A DNA stretch of 15,176 nucleotides from NCBI GenBank assembly GCA_001786365.1, contig MFWK01000024.1:1-15176 (forward strand). Reading direction: 5' to 3'. Positions 14,640 to 15,176 of the stretch are shown piece after piece. This stretch comes from Candidatus Nomurabacteria bacterium RIFOXYD2_FULL_35_12. Lineage in GTDB: Bacteria > Patescibacteriota > Minisyncoccia > Phycocordibacterales > UBA9973. The position numbers and the translations under genes were made by a program. Positions within the stretch are counted from its first letter, which is position 1, and each line of letters starts with the position of its first letter. The notes beneath the pieces were generated by a model. It was not told the origin of the DNA, did not search any database, and saw only the letters and a list, made by a program, of their open reading frames with translations.

Positions 14640-15176
14640 GCTACTGTAAACTACACTTACGACGACTTAAATCGCCTCACAGGCGCTACAGCGACCAATG
14701 TCGCCGCTGGTACTTCTACCTATTCTCACACATTCACCTATGATTCTATCGGCAACCTAACCAATAAGTCTGATCTTGGAAGTTATTCCTATGCTGGCAC
14801 GAACAATGCAAATCCTCATGCGGCGACAACCATCAACAGTGTAACTAATACCTATGACGACAATGGAAATCTGACAGCAGATGGCACAAGAACAGTTACT
14901 TGGAATTATCGAAATCTTCCAGCTACAGTAGTTAAAAGTTCAGTTACTAATACCTATACATATGATCATGAAGGAAACCGAGTAATTACTGCTGATGGAA
15001 CGACTACCAGAATATATCCGAGCGATCTTTACAACAAAGCTGGTTCAACTACCGTAAAGCATATCTATGCTAATGGAGAATTAATAGCTACAGTAGACTA
15101 CAATGGTTCAACTACTACCGTTTACCACGACCATACTGACCATCTTACAGGCACCGGAACAATCACCAGCTCAACT
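14427..15176 (+). CDS. Orphan Rhs core ORF, runs off the window end
   Basis: A frame opens at the ATG at 14427 (alternative ATG 14445), just after an in-frame TAA, and stays open to the window edge (250 codons, 3' incomplete). The first about 70 residues resemble nothing I know and have no signal peptide. From about 14640 the frame reads as Rhs/YD sequence ('VNYTYDDLNRLTGATATNV', 'TYDSIGNLTNKSD', 'TYDHEGNRV', 'YANGELIATVDYNGST', 'YHDHTDHLTGTGTITSS'), aligning throughout with the giant protein's segment encoded at about 12850-13390. It lacks SpvB, FG-GAP and most of the YD shell. A weak TACAAT (14411-14416) lies before the ATG. It is either an orphan tip cassette or a truncated second rhs copy; whether the N-terminal part is translated is uncertain. 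Confidence 0.65.
   Translation, partial: MTIIEKMYKSTVVDIKICSSNSLVRRKLQFSASYEIKNFLQTSPYFEHARWGLNFYLSRPNLKRGEGVSPYATVNYTYDDLNRLTGATATNVAAGTSTYSHTFTYDSIGNLTNKSDLGSYSYAGTNNANPHAATTINSVTNTYDDNGNLTADGTRTVTWNYRNLPATVVKSSVTNTYTYDHEGNRVITADGTTTRIYPSDLYNKAGSTTVKHIYANGELIATVDYNGSTTTVYHDHTDHLTGTGTITSST

Overview
The window looks like a piece of a small-genome, AT-rich bacterium of the Candidate Phyla Radiation (Patescibacteria, probably Parcubacteria-like). This is inferred from protein style. The secreted protein at 5206-5979 has the mature N-terminus 'WWNPFSWF' and a paired-Cys 'DICKNI.GIQ...GTC' motif, which I recall as common in secreted proteins of that group. The giant Rhs protein carries the same kinds of extracellular modules. 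All seven complete genes stop with TAA and the standard genetic code fits. No rRNA, tRNA or CRISPR array was seen.

Layout. (1) 30-1548: two overlapping plus-strand genes, an N-terminally incomplete DUF4238 protein and an unrecognised helical protein. (2) 1629-3554: a complete UvrD/Rep-type superfamily 1 helicase. It converges, with a 15-nt gap, on (3) 3570-4889, a large serine recombinase on the minus strand. Together these look like accessory or mobile DNA. (4) 4890-5205: a 316-nt non-coding stretch with unusual structure: a 9-bp tandem repeat at the likely recombinase promoter, a 12-bp perfect inverted repeat, GNRA- and UUCG-capped hairpins, a terminator-like hairpin with a T run, and a 14-bp direct repeat whose second copy ends at the next start codon. 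(5) 5206-5979: a small secreted protein. (6) 6063-14135: a giant secreted Rhs/YD-repeat protein of about 2,690 residues behind a near-consensus promoter. (7) 14138-14380: an 80-residue protein with two membrane segments, starting 2 nt after the giant gene. (8) 14427 to the window end: a second, N-terminally stripped Rhs core, open to the edge.

Items 6-8 have the layout of a polymorphic-toxin (Rhs) locus: a secreted delivery shell with SpvB-like, FG-GAP/VCBS and YD-repeat parts, a conserved core ending in DPDG, a 148-residue variable tip, a tightly linked small membrane protein in the immunity-gene position, and a downstream orphan Rhs core of the kind that can act as a tip reservoir. The most unusual point is a block of about 820 residues (acidic linker, jelly-roll-like domain, two FN3-like repeats) lodged inside the YD-repeat shell, which resumes after it. 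Toxicity and immunity are inferred from position only; I recognise no catalytic motif in the tip.
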